A DNA stretch of 64,000 bases from positions 172,211 through 236,210 of the forward strand of contig NZ_LQIK01000002.1 in the NCBI RefSeq assembly GCF_001499855.1, read 5' to 3'. Position 1 is the stretch's first letter. Every line of letters starts with the position of its first letter. The translations under genes were made by a program, and so were the position numbers. The notes beneath the pieces are model-generated. The model worked only from the letters and a program-made list of their open reading frames with translations, did not search any database and was not told the DNA's origin. Source of the stretch: Mycobacterium sp. GA-0227b. GTDB lineage: Bacteria; Actinomycetota; Actinomycetes; Mycobacteriales; Mycobacteriaceae. Positions 8,772-17,226 of this stretch are shown here, in pieces.

Positions 8772-10922
8772 ATGGCCTTCGCTACTGAACACCCCGTGCT
8801 CGCGCACTCGGAGTACCGCCCCGTCGACTCGATTGTGCGCACCGGCGGCCGCTTCGAGGTGGTCAGCCCGTATGCGCCCGCTGGGGACCAGCCCGCCGCA
8901 ATCGACGAGTTGGAGCGCCGGATCAAGGCGGCCGAGCACGATGTGGTGCTGCTGGGCGCCACCGGCACCGGCAAATCCGCCACGACAGCGTGGCTCATCG
9001 AGCGGGTTCAGCGGCCGACTCTGGTGATGGAGCCCAACAAGACGCTCGCCGCGCAGATGGCCAACGAGTTGCGGGAGATGTTGCCGCACAACGCAGTCGA
9101 GTACTTCGTGTCGTACTACGACTACTACCAGCCCGAGGCCTACATCGCCCAGACCGACACCTACATCGAGAAGGACAGCTCGATCAACGACGACGTCGAG
9201 CGGTTGCGGCACTCCGCGACGTCGAGCCTGTTATCGCGCCGCGACGTGGTCGTGGTCGCGTCGGTGTCGTGCATCTACGGTCTGGGCACCCCACAGTCCT
9301 ACCTGGACCGGTCGGTGGAGCTGCGGGTCGGCCAGGAGGTGCCGCGCGACGCGCTGCTGCGCCTGCTGGTCGACGTCCAGTACACCCGCAACGACATGGC
9401 GTTCACCCGCGGGTCGTTCCGGGTGCGCGGGGACACCGTGGAGATCATTCCGTCGTATGAGGAGTTGGCCGTCCGCATCGAGTTCTTCGGGGACGAGATC
9501 GAGGAGCTGTACTACCTGCATCCGCTGACCGGTGACGTGGTGCGCAAGGTCGACTCGCTGCGGATCTTTCCGGCGACGCACTACGTCGCGGGGCCGGAGC
9601 GGATGGCTCACGCGATCTCGACCATCGAGCAGGAACTCGAGGAGCGGCTGGCCGAGTTGGAGGGCCAGGGCAAGCTGTTGGAGGCCCAGCGGCTGCGGAT
9701 GCGAACGAATTACGACGTCGAGATGATGCGCCAGGTCGGCTTCTGCTCGGGCATCGAGAACTACTCGCGTCACATCGACGGCAGGCCGGCCGGATCCGCG
9801 CCCGCGACGCTCCTGGACTACTTCCCCGAGGACTTCCTGCTCGTCATCGACGAGTCGCACGTGACGGTGCCGCAGATCGGCGGGATGTATGAGGGGGACA
9901 TGTCCCGCAAGCGCAACCTCGTCGACTTCGGTTTCCGGCTGCCTTCGGCAGTGGACAACCGCCCGCTGACCTGGGAGGAGTTCGCCGACCGGATCGGTCA
10001 GACGGTGTACCTGTCGGCGACGCCCGGGCCCTATGAGATGAGTCAGACCGGCGGTGAATTCGTCGAGCAGGTCATCCGTCCTACCGGCCTGGTCGATCCC
10101 CAGGTGTTGGTCAAGCCGACGAAGGGCCAGATCGACGACCTGATCGGGGAGATCCGCAAGCGTACGGAGCGCGACGAGCGCGTCCTGGTCACCACGTTGA
10201 CCAAGAAGATGGCCGAAGACCTCACCGACTACCTGCTCGAGATGGGCATCCGGGTGCGGTACCTGCACTCCGAGGTGGACACGCTGCGCCGTGTCGAGTT
10301 GCTCCGGCAGTTGCGCCTCGGTGAGTACGACGTGCTGGTCGGGATCAACCTGCTGCGCGAGGGGTTGGACCTGCCCGAGGTGTCGCTGGTCGCGATCCTC
10401 GACGCCGACAAGGAAGGCTTCCTGCGGTCTCCGCGCAGCTTGATCCAGACCATCGGCCGCGCCGCACGCAATGTGTCCGGTGAGGTGCACATGTACGCGG
10501 ACAAGATCACCGATTCGATGAAGGAAGCCATCGACGAGACCGAGCGGCGTCGTGCCAAGCAGATCGCCTACAACACCGAGCATGGCATCGACCCGAAGCC
10601 GTTGCGCAAGAAGATCGCCGACATCCTCGATCAGGTGTACCGCGAGGCCGACGACGTTGAGGTCGGCGGCTCCGGTCGCAACGCCTCCCGCGGGCGCCGC
10701 GCACAGGGCGAGCCAGGCCGCGCCGTCAGCGCCGGGATCATCGAGGGACGCGACACGTCGAACATGCCGCGCGCCGAATTGGCCGACCTCATCAGGGATC
10801 TCACCGAACAGATGATGTCCGCGGCCCGCGACCTGCAGTTCGAGTTGGCCGCGCGGATTCGTGACGAAATCGCCGATCTGAAGAAGGAACTGCGCGGCAT
10901 GGACGCCGCGGGCCTGAAGTGA
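8772..10922 (+). CDS. uvrB: Excinuclease ABC subunit B
   Basis: 716 residues from an ATG. The Walker A motif is GATGTGKS at 62-69. The beta-hairpin [10 protein letters not shown] that clamps damaged DNA follows, then helicase motifs including DESHVT and a QTIGRAARN motif VI. A UVR domain at the C-terminus ([14 protein letters not shown]...[16 protein letters not shown]) contacts UvrC and UvrA. UvrB verifies the lesion found by UvrA and recruits UvrC. Its partner uvrA lies about 8 kb downstream. TAACCT at 8758-8763 lies 8 nt before the ATG, so the mRNA probably has a very short leader. No convincing LexA box was found. Confidence 0.97.
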   Translation: MAFATEHPVLAHSEYRPVDSIVRTGGRFEVVSPYAPAGDQPAAIDELERRIKAAEHDVVLLGATGTGKSATTAWLIERVQRPTLVMEPNKTLAAQMANELREMLPHNAVEYFVSYYDYYQPEAYIAQTDTYIEKDSSINDDVERLRHSATSSLLSRRDVVVVASVSCIYGLGTPQSYLDRSVELRVGQEVPRDALLRLLVDVQYTRNDMAFTRGSFRVRGDTVEIIPSYEELAVRIEFFGDEIEELYYLHPLTGDVVRKVDSLRIFPATHYVAGPERMAHAISTIEQELEERLAELEGQGKLLEAQRLRMRTNYDVEMMRQVGFCSGIENYSRHIDGRPAGSAPATLLDYFPEDFLLVIDESHVTVPQIGGMYEGDMSRKRNLVDFGFRLPSAVDNRPLTWEEFADRIGQTVYLSATPGPYEMSQTGGEFVEQVIRPTGLVDPQVLVKPTKGQIDDLIGEIRKRTERDERVLVTTLTKKMAEDLTDYLLEMGIRVRYLHSEVDTLRRVELLRQLRLGEYDVLVGINLLREGLDLPEVSLVAILDADKEGFLRSPRSLIQTIGRAARNVSGEVHMYADKITDSMKEAIDETERRRAKQIAYNTEHGIDPKPLRKKIADILDQVYREADDVEVGGSGRNASRGRRAQGEPGRAVSAGIIEGRDTSNMPRAELADLIRDLTEQMMSAARDLQFELAARIRDEIADLKKELRGMDAAGLK

Positions 10923-10933
10923 TCCCAGGCGGC

Positions 10934-10964
10934 TTGACCTCAAGTGCGGTTCAGCTCATAGCGT
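10934..10964 (+). promoter_or_regulatory. Promoter of the MFS gene, leaderless arrangement
   Basis: TTGACC (10934-10939) and TAGCGT (10959-10964) are 19 bp apart. The GTG start at 10971 is exactly 6 nt after the -10 box, which predicts an mRNA starting on the start codon. Confidence 0.55.
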
Positions 10965-10970
10965 GAGCGG

Positions 10971-12398
10971 GTGACCGAGACAGCGACGACCACCACGGGC
11001 CGGTGGCGTGACCTGCTGGGGCCGAAGTACCTCGGCGCCAGCACCGTGCTCGCCGGCGGGGTCGCGCTGTACGCCACCAACGAGTTCCTGACCATCAGCC
11101 TGATGCCCAGCGCGGTCGCCGACATCGGTGGGCACCGGTTGTATGCCTGGGTGACGACGGTGTACCTGGTCGCCTCCGTGGTCGCGGCGACCACCGTGCA
11201 CGCGACGCTGATGCGCCTCGGGCCTCGGTCCTCGTATCTGCTGGCACTCAGCGTGTTCGGCGCCGGCAGCGTGGCCTGCGCTGCGGCGCCCACCATGTCG
11301 GCCCTGCTGGTCGGCCGCACGGTGCAAGGGCTGGCCGGCGGGCTGTTGGCCGGGTTGGGCTATGCAGTGATCAACACCGCACTGCCCCAACGGTTGTGGA
11401 CCAAGGCGTCGGCGCTGGTGTCGGCGATGTGGGGCGTGGGCACCCTGCTCGGTCCGGCCGCCGGCGGCATCTTCTCCCAATTCGGTTCGTGGCGTTGGGC
11501 GTTCGGAGTCCTCGCGATCCTGACCGCGGCGATCGGCGTGCTGGTGCCGTTGGCCTTACCCGCGCGGCGTGTCGCCGCCGCCGACGTCCCGATCACGCCG
11601 ATCCCCGTGCCGTCGCTGATCCTGTTGGGTGCCGCGGCGCTGGCGGTCAGCGCGGCCGGCGTGCCGCGGGATGCGCGGGTCACCGCTGCGCTGCTCGGCT
11701 TTGGTGCCGCTCTGGTGGCGGCGTTTCTGTTCGTCGACCGGCGGCTACCCGCGGCGGTGTTGCCGCCCAGCACGTTTGGCCGCGGGCCGCTGAAATGGAT
11801 CTACCTGACCCTCGGCGTACTGATGGCCGCGACGATGGCGGACATGTACGTGCCGCTGTTCGGGCAGCGCCTGGCCGGCTTGACGCCCGTGGCAGCCGGC
11901 TTCCTCGGCGCCGGGTTGGCGCTGGGTTGGACCGTCGGCGAGATCGGCAGCGCCTCGATGGGCAACGAACGGATGATCAGGAGGACGGTCGCGGTCGCAC
12001 CGGCCGTGATGGCCGCTGGTCTCGCCCTCGCGGCGGCGACCATGCGCGACGACGCCCCACCCGCCGTGGTTGCGGTCTGGGCGCTGGCGCTGGTCGTGAC
12101 GGGCGCCGGGGTCGGCATCGCGTGGCCGCACCTGTCGGCATGGGCGATGAGCCGGGTCGACGACCCGGCGGAGGGGCCGACGGCGGCCGCCGCTATCAAC
12201 ACCGTCCAGTTGATTTGCGGTGCGTTCGGCGCCGGGCTGGCCGGTGTCGTCGTGAACCTGACCGAGACGGGTACCGCGACGCCCGCTCGGTGGTTATTGG
12301 CGGGCTTCGCGGTCTTGGCCGCGTTCGGGTTGGTGGCGTCGACGAGGAGTGGGCGTTTGCCACAACTCGCCAATACCGCGACACCCCAACGGCATTGA
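10971..12398 (+). CDS. MFS multidrug exporter (DHA2-like)
   Basis: 475 residues from a GTG, with roughly 12-14 transmembrane helices. The N-terminal half has a motif resembling the drug:H+ antiporter signature after helix 5 (GLGYAVINTALPQRLWTKASALVSAMWGVGTLLGP; positions about 122-156). It sits between uvrB and the secreted-protein gene, as Rv1634 does in M. tuberculosis; Rv1634 has been reported as a fluoroquinolone efflux pump. The substrate here is not predictable from sequence. Transcribed alone from its own promoter. Confidence 0.88.
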   Translation: MTETATTTTGRWRDLLGPKYLGASTVLAGGVALYATNEFLTISLMPSAVADIGGHRLYAWVTTVYLVASVVAATTVHATLMRLGPRSSYLLALSVFGAGSVACAAAPTMSALLVGRTVQGLAGGLLAGLGYAVINTALPQRLWTKASALVSAMWGVGTLLGPAAGGIFSQFGSWRWAFGVLAILTAAIGVLVPLALPARRVAAADVPITPIPVPSLILLGAAALAVSAAGVPRDARVTAALLGFGAALVAAFLFVDRRLPAAVLPPSTFGRGPLKWIYLTLGVLMAATMADMYVPLFGQRLAGLTPVAAGFLGAGLALGWTVGEIGSASMGNERMIRRTVAVAPAVMAAGLALAAATMRDDAPPAVVAVWALALVVTGAGVGIAWPHLSAWAMSRVDDPAEGPTAAAAINTVQLICGAFGAGLAGVVVNLTETGTATPARWLLAGFAVLAAFGLVASTRSGRLPQLANTATPQRH

Positions 12399-12474
12399 AC
12401 GCTCCCCCGCGCGAGAGGATAGAATGTCCCCGGGTCGGAATCGATGAATTTGCTGCAGTAGTAGGAGTTTCGTT

Positions 12475-12750
12475 GTGGTTGTGAAGAGGATCGGGATGCA
12501 TGCTGCGCTCATCGGCGCGCTGGCCGTCACCGCCTTGGGTGTCGGTTCGGGTGTGGCCAACGCCGAGCAACCGGTACCGAATACACCGGGTATGACGTGG
12601 AAGCTCGACAAATGGGACGACTGGGACGACCGGGGTTGGCGTGGGCCGCGCTGGGAGGAGCCGCGTTACTGGAACGGCCCGCATTACGGCGGACCGTGCG
12701 CGTGGGTACCGCCCGCCGTGTCGATGTGGGTACCGCCCGCTGCCTGTTAG
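12475..12750 (+). CDS. Small secreted Trp-rich protein, unknown function
   Basis: 91 residues. AGGAG at 12463-12467 is 7 nt before the GTG at 12475, which decides the start; a second in-frame GTG is at 12481. A signal peptide (KRIGMHAALIGALAVTALGV) ends at VANA-EQPVP. The mature part of about 60 residues is rich in Trp, Pro, Gly and charged residues (WDDWDDRGWRGPRW) and has two Cys (GPCAWV and the last residue) that could bond. No family is recognised. Likely exported to the envelope. Confidence 0.78.
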   Translation: MVVKRIGMHAALIGALAVTALGVGSGVANAEQPVPNTPGMTWKLDKWDDWDDRGWRGPRWEEPRYWNGPHYGGPCAWVPPAVSMWVPPAAC

Positions 12751-12760
12751 CCAACGCTGA

Positions 12761-13432
12761 TCAGGTCTTGGCCGAACACAGGCCGGCGGCGAACCGCAGA
12801 TCGGCCACCAGGGCTCCAAACGCCTCTTCGCGGTCTTCGGGCCGGCCCCGAAGCACCGACGACGGGTGCACGGTGACCGCCACGGCGGGGTCGACGTCGA
12901 GGTCAGTGATCTCGTCGATCTCGGGGAGCCGTAGGGCCTCGCCGCGGTGTGCGGTCAGCCGGAACGAGCTGCCCATCATCGACTGAGCGGCGGTCGCGCC
13001 CATCAGCACCAGCACTTCGGGTCGAATCGCGTCCAGTTCGGCGAGCAGCCATGGCCGGCAGGCCACCACCTCGGTGCGGCCCGGTGTCTTGTGGATACGG
13101 CGCTTGCCACGTTCGGGCAGCGTGAACTTGAAATGCTTGACCGCATTGGTCACGTAGACCCGTTCGCGGTCGATCCCGGCTTGCACCAGCGCCTTGTCCA
13201 ACAGCTTGCCCGCGGGGCCGACGAACGGTGCGCCCGCCCTGTCCTCCTGATCGCCGGGCTGTTCCCCGACCAACATCATCTGGGCGTCCGCGGAGCCGCC
13301 GCCGAACACGGTCTGCGTGGCGTCGAGATAGAGGTCGCACCCCTTGCAGCTGTTCGCTGCGTCGGCGAGGTCGTCGAGATCGCGGCTGTCCGGAACGAAC
13401 TCCGCGGCGGTGTGCGTGGGCCGTGCGGGCAT
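12761..13432 (-). CDS. udgX: UdgX-type uracil-DNA glycosylase
   Basis: 223 residues. It belongs to the uracil-DNA glycosylase superfamily: motif A GEQPGDQEDRAGAPFVGPAG at 56-75 and motif B HPSSVLR at 189-195. It carries the insertion KRRIH at 110-114, the hallmark of UdgX; in M. smegmatis UdgX the His of this loop attacks the deoxyribose after uracil excision and leaves the enzyme covalently bound to DNA. Here it would be His114. The Fe-S ligand set appears to be Cys29, Cys32 and Cys125, with His100 where family 4 enzymes have Cys. Role: uracil and abasic-site handling with suicide capture. Neighbours are a secreted-protein gene (convergent) and a glycosyltransferase gene (upstream, same strand). 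Confidence 0.9.
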   Translation of the reverse strand: MPARPTHTAAEFVPDSRDLDDLADAANSCKGCDLYLDATQTVFGGGSADAQMMLVGEQPGDQEDRAGAPFVGPAGKLLDKALVQAGIDRERVYVTNAVKHFKFTLPERGKRRIHKTPGRTEVVACRPWLLAELDAIRPEVLVLMGATAAQSMMGSSFRLTAHRGEALRLPEIDEITDLDVDPAVAVTVHPSSVLRGRPEDREEAFGALVADLRFAAGLCSAKT

Positions 13433-13467
13433 GCACAGCGATTACCCGGTTCCGCCACGATCACGCG

Positions 13468-15012
13468 CTACCGCGTCGACTTGACCACCTGGGCGAAGCT
13501 GAACTGCCAGCGCTCCACGACACGGAAACCCATTGCCTGCGGCACCCGATATGCGGGCGCACGGCGAAGGCGCGGCCCCGGGTCCAGCGCGGTCCCGCTC
13601 TCGCGATCAGCGACGCTGGTGTCGCGTTGGGAGATGGTCCACAGCACGGTGCAGCGCCGAAGCTGGTCGGCGACCCCCCAGATGCCGAGATGCGCGTCCC
13701 ACAAGCGGTTTCGGTCCGCCGCACGCGGGCCGCGGCCGGGGTCGAAGAGGTGCGCATAGGCCTGTGGACGCGCGGCGGTGAGCGGACGAATCGGGCCGGG
13801 CGCCCAATTGGTGGTGTTGTCCAGGACCAGACAGTCGCCGGGGGAGGCGTGCGCGGTGAGGACGTCGGCGACCTGGCTGAAGTCCATGCCTTCCTTCGCG
13901 TACGGGCCCCGCTGTTCGAGCAGATAATTCGGCGTGGCCGCCACCGCGAAAACCGTCAGCGCCGCCGCGACGGTCTCGCGTGTCCTGGCGATCGCCGTGA
14001 TGCCGACCGCCAGGAGCAGCGCCATGGCGGGTGAGGTGTAGCTGAGGTAGCGCGGGTAGTACACCGGTTCCAGCCACACCGAATAGAGCAGCAGCACCGC
14101 GGTCGGGACCGCGATCCAGCCCAGGCTGATGAGCACCAGTGATCGGACGCCGGCATCGGTGGGCCGGAATCGGCGCCGCACCAGGGGCAGGATCAGCACC
14201 ACCGCAGCGACGACGGCGAACGCCACGCTGTGGTCGAAATACTGCTCGTGCACCACCTCCGCGACGGTGTCCCACCCCGGCGCCGAGATCCACCGCACCT
14301 GCGCGATCTGCGTCCTGCTGAACACGAGAAACGGCACAACGGCGGTGATCGCCACGGCCACCGTCGCGATCCACCGGTGCACCACCGCCCGACTGGCCGA
14401 CACGGCCACCAGCGCGACGGCGTGAACGAGCACAAGCAGCACTGCGAACACGTTGAGCAGCGAGGAAGCCACCAGGGCAAGCCCGTAGCAGGCCCACAGC
14501 CGCGTCGAGTTGCGGCGAACGGCGACCACCAGCAGCACGGTCACCCAGACGGCTGCCGCGGCGGTCAGCGCATACGACCGGGCCTCGATGCCGGCCCACG
14601 TGATGCGGGGAAGGATCGCGAACATGATCCCCGCACACGCGGCGAGCATGCGAGACGAGAACTGGCGCGCCAGGACGACGACGCCGGCCGCCGCGACACC
14701 GACGGCCAGACAACTCGACAGCCGGGAGTAGAACTCGGTGACCGGGAACACCGTGAACCACCCGTGCATGAGCAGGTAGTACAGGCCGTGTACGGCGTCG
14801 ATGTTGTGCAGCAGTCGCCACAGCTCGGGGATGGACCGAGTCGAGGCCGAGATCGTCGCCGCCTCGTCGAACCACAGCGACGGCCGTGCGGCGCCGGCCG
14901 CCGATACCGCCACGGCGAACACCGCCACCAGCGCGGCATCGACCCGGCCGGTCCGCACGGATTCCGACCGCTCGAGGCGCGCGAGACGCTGCGCTCCCAG
15001 GGAAAGTTCCAC
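13468..15012 (-). CDS. GT-C family membrane glycosyltransferase (CapA-like mannosyltransferase)
   Basis: 514 residues if the GTG at 15012 is used (VELSLGAQRLARLER); GGAG lies 10 nt upstream. The frame is open further upstream, so the start is uncertain. There are about ten hydrophobic helices, and after the first comes the extracytoplasmic acidic motif WFDEA (Asp49-Glu50) of GT-C enzymes that use polyprenyl-phosphate sugars. The position beside the universal stress gene equals Rv1635c of M. tuberculosis, a mannosyltransferase of about 556 residues implicated in adding the first mannose cap to lipoarabinomannan. The substrate is inferred from position only, since GT-C sequences diverge quickly. 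Confidence 0.75.
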   Translation of the reverse strand: MELSLGAQRLARLERSESVRTGRVDAALVAVFAVAVSAAGAARPSLWFDEAATISASTRSIPELWRLLHNIDAVHGLYYLLMHGWFTVFPVTEFYSRLSSCLAVGVAAAGVVVLARQFSSRMLAACAGIMFAILPRITWAGIEARSYALTAAAAVWVTVLLVVAVRRNSTRLWACYGLALVASSLLNVFAVLLVLVHAVALVAVSASRAVVHRWIATVAVAITAVVPFLVFSRTQIAQVRWISAPGWDTVAEVVHEQYFDHSVAFAVVAAVVLILPLVRRRFRPTDAGVRSLVLISLGWIAVPTAVLLLYSVWLEPVYYPRYLSYTSPAMALLLAVGITAIARTRETVAAALTVFAVAATPNYLLEQRGPYAKEGMDFSQVADVLTAHASPGDCLVLDNTTNWAPGPIRPLTAARPQAYAHLFDPGRGPRAADRNRLWDAHLGIWGVADQLRRCTVLWTISQRDTSVADRESGTALDPGPRLRRAPAYRVPQAMGFRVVERWQFSFAQVVKSTR

Positions 15013-15363
15013 GTCTGCTCGGCTCCGTACCCGTCCGGTGAACGGGAAAACGCTAGCGTGCGCGAACCCGGCGCGCGCGTCGAATAGGCATCGAACGCGG
15101 CATCGAACCCCAGTCGGCTGGCGACTTTCGTTGCCGCACTGGTTGATTCGCCAGGCGATCGCGGAATTGCCGGTGCCCGCCGCAAATTGACGTCGACGTG
15201 GCCCGGATGTCGCCGGACGTCGCCTGGCGCAACCGGTGTAGGCGACGTCACGGCGCCCCGCGCGGGGTGACGTTGCCTGCCAAGTAGGACGAAATAGCAG
15301 GCAAACGCCACTGGAAGGGCTACTGTTCCGAATGGCGTTGGAATCGACCCCGGGAGGACATGG
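15013..15363. promoter_or_regulatory. Intergenic region upstream of the glycosyltransferase and universal stress genes
   Basis: This 351-bp gap between divergent genes has no convincing gene. It holds an inverted repeat TTGCCTGC (15273-15280) / GCAGGCAA (15297-15304) with a 16-nt centre, which could be an operator or a hairpin. A TACTGT -10 candidate lies at 15321-15326, with no good -35. The direct repeat GGCATCGAAC occurs at 15087-15096 and 15099-15108. GGGAGGA at 15353-15359 is the ribosome binding site of the stress gene. Confidence 0.4.
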
Positions 15364-15804
15364 ATGAGCGCCTATCAGACCGTCTTGGTTGGCACGGACG
15401 GATCGGACTCGTCGCTGCGCGCGGTGGAGAAGGCTGGTCAGATCGCCGGTGACGCCAAGCTGGTCATCGCGACGGCGTACTTCCCCCAGGCCGAGGACCA
15501 GCGCGCAGCCGACGTGCTCAAGGACGAGGGCTACAAGATGGCCGGCAACGCACCGATCTACGCGATCCTGCGCGAGGCCAAGGAGCGGGCCCATCAGGCC
15601 GGCGCTCAGAACGTCGAGGAGAAGGCCATCGTCGGTGCGCCCGTCGACGCCCTGGTGGAGTTGGCCGAGGAGATCAAGGCCGACCTTCTGGTGGTCGGCA
15701 ACGTCGGGTTGTCCACCATCGCGGGCCGCCTCCTCGGTTCGGTGCCTGCCAACGTCGCGCGCCGGTCCAAGACCGACGTGCTGATCGTGCACACCACGCC
15801 GTAA
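15364..15804 (+). CDS. Universal stress protein, Rv1636-like (cAMP-binding family)
   Basis: 146 residues, the same length I recall for Rv1636 (TB15.3). The start ATG follows a strong GGGAGGA site. One USP domain: N-terminal strand YQTVLVGTDGSDSSLRAVEK and the nucleotide-binding signature VVGNVGLSTIAGRLLGSVPA near the C-terminus (G-x2-G-x9-G-S type). Rv1636 is reported to bind cAMP and ATP and to sequester cAMP; the same is likely here, and a class III adenylate cyclase lies in the same window. The last 131 bp are antisense to the 3' end of the lnt-like gene. Confidence 0.92.
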   Translation: MSAYQTVLVGTDGSDSSLRAVEKAGQIAGDAKLVIATAYFPQAEDQRAADVLKDEGYKMAGNAPIYAILREAKERAHQAGAQNVEEKAIVGAPVDALVELAEEIKADLLVVGNVGLSTIAGRLLGSVPANVARRSKTDVLIVHTTP

Positions 15805-17212
15805 CCACCACCAGCGCCACACCGATCACCCAGCCGCCCCAGCCGACGTAGGCGGTGGAGCGCGCCCCGAGCGGGACGTCGACCACGGTGGTGCCGCGCT
15901 CCGAAGCGGGTGACCACGCCAGCCGTCGGCCCTGCGCATCGAACGCCGAGCTCACCCCCGACAGCGCGGCATGCACAGCGGGACGACCTGTTTCGACGGC
16001 GTGGACGGCGGGCATGCTCGCCAGCTGCGGTTGCGCCCAACTGCCCTGGTACGACGAGGTCGCGCTCTGGTAGGCGAGTAGATCAGCGCCGAGCTCCACC
16101 TCGCGCCGGGCCAGGTCCGAGAACAGCGTCTCGAAGCTGATCAGCGGCCCCACCGCGACGCTGTTGGAGTGCAGGTCGGTGTGCAGCACGACCGGCCCGT
16201 CGCCGCGGCGACGATCCTCGCCCGCGGCGCCCGTCCCGGAGGTGGCCCAGTCGAGCAGCCCGCGTAGCGGCACGTACTCGCCGAACGGCACGAGGCGGGT
16301 CTTCGCATATGAGCCGCGCACCCCGTCCGGCCCGATGAGCACCGACGTCTTGTAGATGCCGCCGGAAGGGGCACGGGCGTCGACGTTGACCAGCAGGTCG
16401 GCGCCCACGTGCCGAGACAGGTCGGCCAGCCGGGCGGCGACGTCGGGGTGTGCGGTCAGGTCCACCGCGACGCTGCTCTCACCCCACACCACCAGGTCGA
16501 CCCGCTGACCGCGCAGGCCGTCGGTCAGCCGCTCACTGGCGGCTTGGCGGGCGGTCGCGTCGTCGATGTCGCCCGGCTGCACCAGCGCCACGCGCATCGA
16601 CGGGCCGGGCACGGGCGGCGGTGAAAGCCAAAACCACGCAGGACCGATCGCGAGCAGCACGACCGGAAGCGCGATACTCCAGGGCCTGCGCAGCAGAACG
16701 GCGCCGACGGCGGCGGTGTTGACCGCCACCACGAGGAAGCTGACGAGCCAGACGCCGCCCAGCGTCGCCGACGCCAGCGTCGCCGGTTGGTTCCACTGCG
16801 ACGCGCCGAGCAGGGCCCACGGACCGCCGAGCCGGTCCCACGACCGCACCGCTTCGGCGAGGATCCACAGCGACGGGAGTACGGTCACGGCCGCAAGCAA
16901 ACCGCGACCGGTGAGCTCACCGGCGAGCAGGCGGTGCGCCGCCCAACCGAACGGCAACCACAACGCGCCCAGACCGGCCCCGAGCAACAACAGCAGGGGA
17001 CCGGCGCTCGGCCACAGCCAGTACTGGGTGACGCAGATGAACGTCGCCATCCCGAACCAGGCCCGAACGGCGCCGCGCCCGGCCGTCGGCGCGGCTCGAA
17101 CGACGAACAGCAGCGGAACCAGCCCGGCCCAGGCCACCCACCACCACGCGGGCGCCGGGAAGGCGAGCGCAGGCAACGCGCCGGCGAACACCGCCGACGC
17201 GTAGCCGAGCAC
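15674..17212 (-). CDS. Apolipoprotein N-acyltransferase paralogue with Ser for catalytic Cys
   Basis: 512 residues from a GTG. Several N-terminal membrane helices (about 1-200) precede a nitrilase-like domain. The E. coli Lnt triad maps to Glu245 (VVWGESS), Lys304 (SYAKTRLVPFGEY) and Ser359 (ISFETLF), where active Lnt has Cys. I recall a BCG Lnt paralogue (BCG_2279c) with the same Cys-to-Ser change, so this may be a conserved mycobacterial subfamily whose activity is doubtful or altered. The last 43 codons run antisense into the stress-protein gene, and the tail is Arg- and Trp-rich, suggesting a lost ancestral stop. It starts 14 nt after the aldolase stop. Confidence 0.88.
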   Translation of the reverse strand: MLGYASAVFAGALPALAFPAPAWWWVAWAGLVPLLFVVRAAPTAGRGAVRAWFGMATFICVTQYWLWPSAGPLLLLLGAGLGALWLPFGWAAHRLLAGELTGRGLLAAVTVLPSLWILAEAVRSWDRLGGPWALLGASQWNQPATLASATLGGVWLVSFLVVAVNTAAVGAVLLRRPWSIALPVVLLAIGPAWFWLSPPPVPGPSMRVALVQPGDIDDATARQAASERLTDGLRGQRVDLVVWGESSVAVDLTAHPDVAARLADLSRHVGADLLVNVDARAPSGGIYKTSVLIGPDGVRGSYAKTRLVPFGEYVPLRGLLDWATSGTGAAGEDRRRGDGPVVLHTDLHSNSVAVGPLISFETLFSDLARREVELGADLLAYQSATSSYQGSWAQPQLASMPAVHAVETGRPAVHAALSGVSSAFDAQGRRLAWSPASERGTTVVDVPLGARSTAYVGWGGWVIGVALVVVTAWCARSARRSWTGARRWQAPNRGGGPRWWTTRRCRPPEGRP

Positions 17213-17226
17213 TAGATCAGGTGGCC

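Noticed and set aside
13468..15822. 784-codon form of the glycosyltransferase
   Set aside because: The first 270 codons are antisense to the stress gene and intergenic sequence, Arg/Pro-rich and not membrane-protein-like.
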